Assembly (NCBI GenBank): GCA_964503885.1 | Contig: CAZDCD010000054.1 | Location: 1 to 7,187, forward strand | Length of the DNA stretch: 7,187 nucleotides | Direction of reading: 5' to 3' | Source of the DNA: CAZDCD01 sp964503885 | GTDB lineage: Bacteria > Bacteroidota > Bacteroidia > Bacteroidales > UBA10428 | Part shown: one piece after another, positions 5,921-7,187 of the stretch | How positions within the stretch are numbered: position 1 is the stretch's first letter | Layout: the number at the start of each line of letters is the position of its first letter | The notes under the pieces: generated by a model | What the model saw: the letters and a program-made list of their open reading frames with translations, nothing else | Told to the model about the DNA's origin: nothing | The model's database searches: none | Program-made: the position numbers and the translations under genes

Positions 5921-6026
5921 ATGTGCCCTGCATGAGCATGAGCACACCCGTCTGAAAGCTCAATAAAAATCCGAAAAATACAAATTTATTTTAGGAAAGG
6001 GCCAACAAACGGGCGCTATTTTATCC

Positions 6027-6043
6027 AGGGGTGAAAGACCCCT
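6027..6043. repeat. Small hairpin AGGGGT-GAAAG-ACCCCT
   Basis: AGGGGT (6027-6032) and ACCCCT (6038-6043) form a perfect 6-bp stem with a 5-nt loop, followed by TTTACC. There is no upstream plus-strand gene for it to terminate, and on the minus strand no T-run follows. Its role is unclear. Confidence 0.35.
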
Positions 6044-6258
6044 TTACCTACTCGACTTTATTCAAATTTTATTGCTTTTCCAGTCCAGGTATCACCGGGG
6101 TAGATCAATATTATTTACTGTTGTATGAAAAATGTGTGAATGATGTAACTCTATTCATGAATTGTGTAATACATTCCTGAACAATAATAGCCTACTTAGT
6201 ATAGTGAAAATTATTTCATTACTGAGCCACAGAAGCGGAAATATTTAAATAATAAAAA

Positions 6259-7065
6259 ATGCATAAAATAAAAAAAATTATTACGGTATTAACGATGTGT
6301 ACTGCCGTAATTCTATTAATAGCAAGCAGTGGTTGTGAAAAAGATAATACCGCAAGAAAGACTACCTATGACCTGAATGTAAAAGATGTACTTGGTGTAA
6401 CCGGCACAGTCACTTTTACCGAAACCAGCAGCAATACAGCTACCATTGATATAATGTTGAACTATGCTCCAGCGGGAACCCATCCGGCAGAATTGTGCAT
6501 GAATTCGGCGATTGAGGGAGGTGCGGCTGTTATCAGCCTTAATCCTGTTGAGTCAGATGGAAAAAGTTCAACATTAGAGTCTTCGATGACTTACAACCAA
6601 CTTATTGCTTACGATGGATTTATTCAAGTCATTAAAAGCACTACCGAACCAGATGTAATTCTCGCCCAGGGCGACATAGGCGGTAATGTGATAACTTCTT
6701 CCAACAAAACCTATACACTCAATAGTGTAGGTATATACGGTGTGTCCGGTACAGCTCTGTTTGAAAAAAGGGTCAATGGAAATAGCCTGCTCACAATTAC
6801 GGTCACCGGTGCCATCGCCGATGAGTCTTATCTGGCGACAATTAACCTGGGTTCAATCGAAACTATCGGTGGAGGTCCCGTTGTATGTTCACTGAACAAT
6901 GTTGATGGAACCACAGGAAAAAGTTATACCAACATCAGAAAACTTGATAGTAATATCGATATCACGTATGATGATTGGTTGGTATACGATGGTTATATAA
7001 ATATTTATAAAACAACAATTTCAAGCAATACTATTATTTGCCAGGGTAATATAGGTTCGAATTAG
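6259..7065 (+). CDS. Lipoprotein with two tandem CHRD-like domains
   Basis: The protein has 268 residues. A basic start (HKIKK) and hydrophobic core (7-22) lead to SSGC with the likely lipidated Cys at 26. The acidic E27 and D29 after it fit, loosely, the surface-export signals known in Bacteroidota lipoproteins. The mature part is an internal duplication: residues 36-143 and 151-268 align by TYDLN/TYTLN, GVTGTVTF/GVSGTALF, LIAYDGFIQV/WLVYDGYINI and ILAQGDIGGN/IICQGNIGSN. These anchors, especially the YDGYINI and AQGDIG ends, resemble the CHRD domain (PF07452), an extracellular beta-sandwich of unknown biochemical role in bacteria. Where CHRD proteins usually have a HIHxG-type motif, the copies read HPAELCMNS (75-83) and YLATINLGS (191-199), so the His pair is missing from both. 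The A-rich leader without SD is normal for this phylum. The gene points away from the GH31 and its function is not known. Confidence 0.72.
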   Translation: MHKIKKIITVLTMCTAVILLIASSGCEKDNTARKTTYDLNVKDVLGVTGTVTFTETSSNTATIDIMLNYAPAGTHPAELCMNSAIEGGAAVISLNPVESDGKSSTLESSMTYNQLIAYDGFIQVIKSTTEPDVILAQGDIGGNVITSSNKTYTLNSVGIYGVSGTALFEKRVNGNSLLTITVTGAIADESYLATINLGSIETIGGGPVVCSLNNVDGTTGKSYTNIRKLDSNIDITYDDWLVYDGYINIYKTTISSNTIICQGNIGSN

Positions 7066-7187
7066 ACTATTATTAAGAGTTCAAAAAACCATTTATCCCT
7101 TTCCTTAGAAAAGTTAGCGTGATGTTGTTTTATAATACATGATAACTAAGGTAGAAACCAGATATTACACAGTTTTTTTTCAGTGGG

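Larger units (their letters stand above)
5734..6258. other. Divergent intergenic region between the GH31 and lipoprotein genes
   Basis: This 525-bp region carries repeat copy B (5799-5920), a weak TGTGC/GCACA dyad (5922-5926 with 5942-5946) next to it, and a small hairpin at 6027-6043. Both flanking genes start outward from it, so it should hold their promoters. I found no exact TAnnTTTG with a proper TTG partner for either gene. The stretch 5950-6258 has no credible gene in any frame and no similarity I recognise. Confidence 0.6.

Noticed and set aside
7128..7187. Further structured element at the right edge (GTTAGCG near 7111, T-run near 7171)
   Set aside because: Only a single short box and a T-run are visible and the window ends; nothing can be supported.
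1..7187. CRISPR array or tRNA/rRNA gene
   Set aside because: No regularly spaced repeat-spacer units and no cloverleaf with conserved T-arm bases were found; the branched hairpin at 3219-3270 lacks tRNA features.

Overview
The window looks like a chromosomal stretch from a member of the Bacteroidota, probably a Bacteroidales/Marinilabiliales-type environmental or gut relative. The evidence is AT-rich DNA, A/T-rich start regions with almost no Shine-Dalgarno, one exact TAnnTTTG -7 box, a secreted GH31 with a DUF5110-like C-terminus, a GT39 protein of the type common in this phylum, and a CHRD-like lipoprotein. No rRNA, tRNA, CRISPR, transposase or integrase was found.

Layout from left to right. 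Bases 78-188 form a long fold-back beside the 3' end of a minus-strand toxin-antitoxin pair (ParE/RelE-like toxin 206-505, antitoxin 495-722, overlapping by 11 bp). Bases 723-1458 hold no convincing gene but are packed with inverted repeats, including three copies of a 17-bp palindrome spaced 21-22 bp apart. A GT39-type membrane glycosyltransferase follows (1459-2979, minus). Bases 2980-3318 hold a cluster of hairpins and copy A of a 122-bp repeat. A secreted GH31 alpha-glycosidase follows (3319-5733, minus). Bases 5734-6258 hold copy B of the repeat. The last gene is a plus-strand lipoprotein with two tandem CHRD-like domains (6259-7065). Bases 7066-7187 show nothing I can name.

The main observation is that all three minus-strand units (GH31, GT39, toxin-antitoxin) begin 68-115 bp after one imperfect fold-back element and are followed by another. 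Copies A and B are 117/122 identical and exactly 2707 bp apart, so they bracket one gene, the GH31. The fold-backs at 78-188 and 801-867 have a similar design: a stem, an unpaired spacer and short AAC/GTT-containing end boxes. In all of them the non-Watson-Crick pairs are G.T wobbles only when the plus strand folds. This is the layout expected of integron-type attC sites and gene cassettes, with the plus strand as the recombining bottom strand. The box matches are imperfect and no integrase is visible, so it remains a hypothesis. Dispersed MITE/REP-like repeats or a shared leader are the alternatives.

Functionally, the GH31 (extracytoplasmic sugar release), the GT39 protein (glycan transfer at the inner membrane), the addiction module and the lipoprotein do not form an obvious pathway. 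That mixture is itself more like a collection of cargo genes than an operon.
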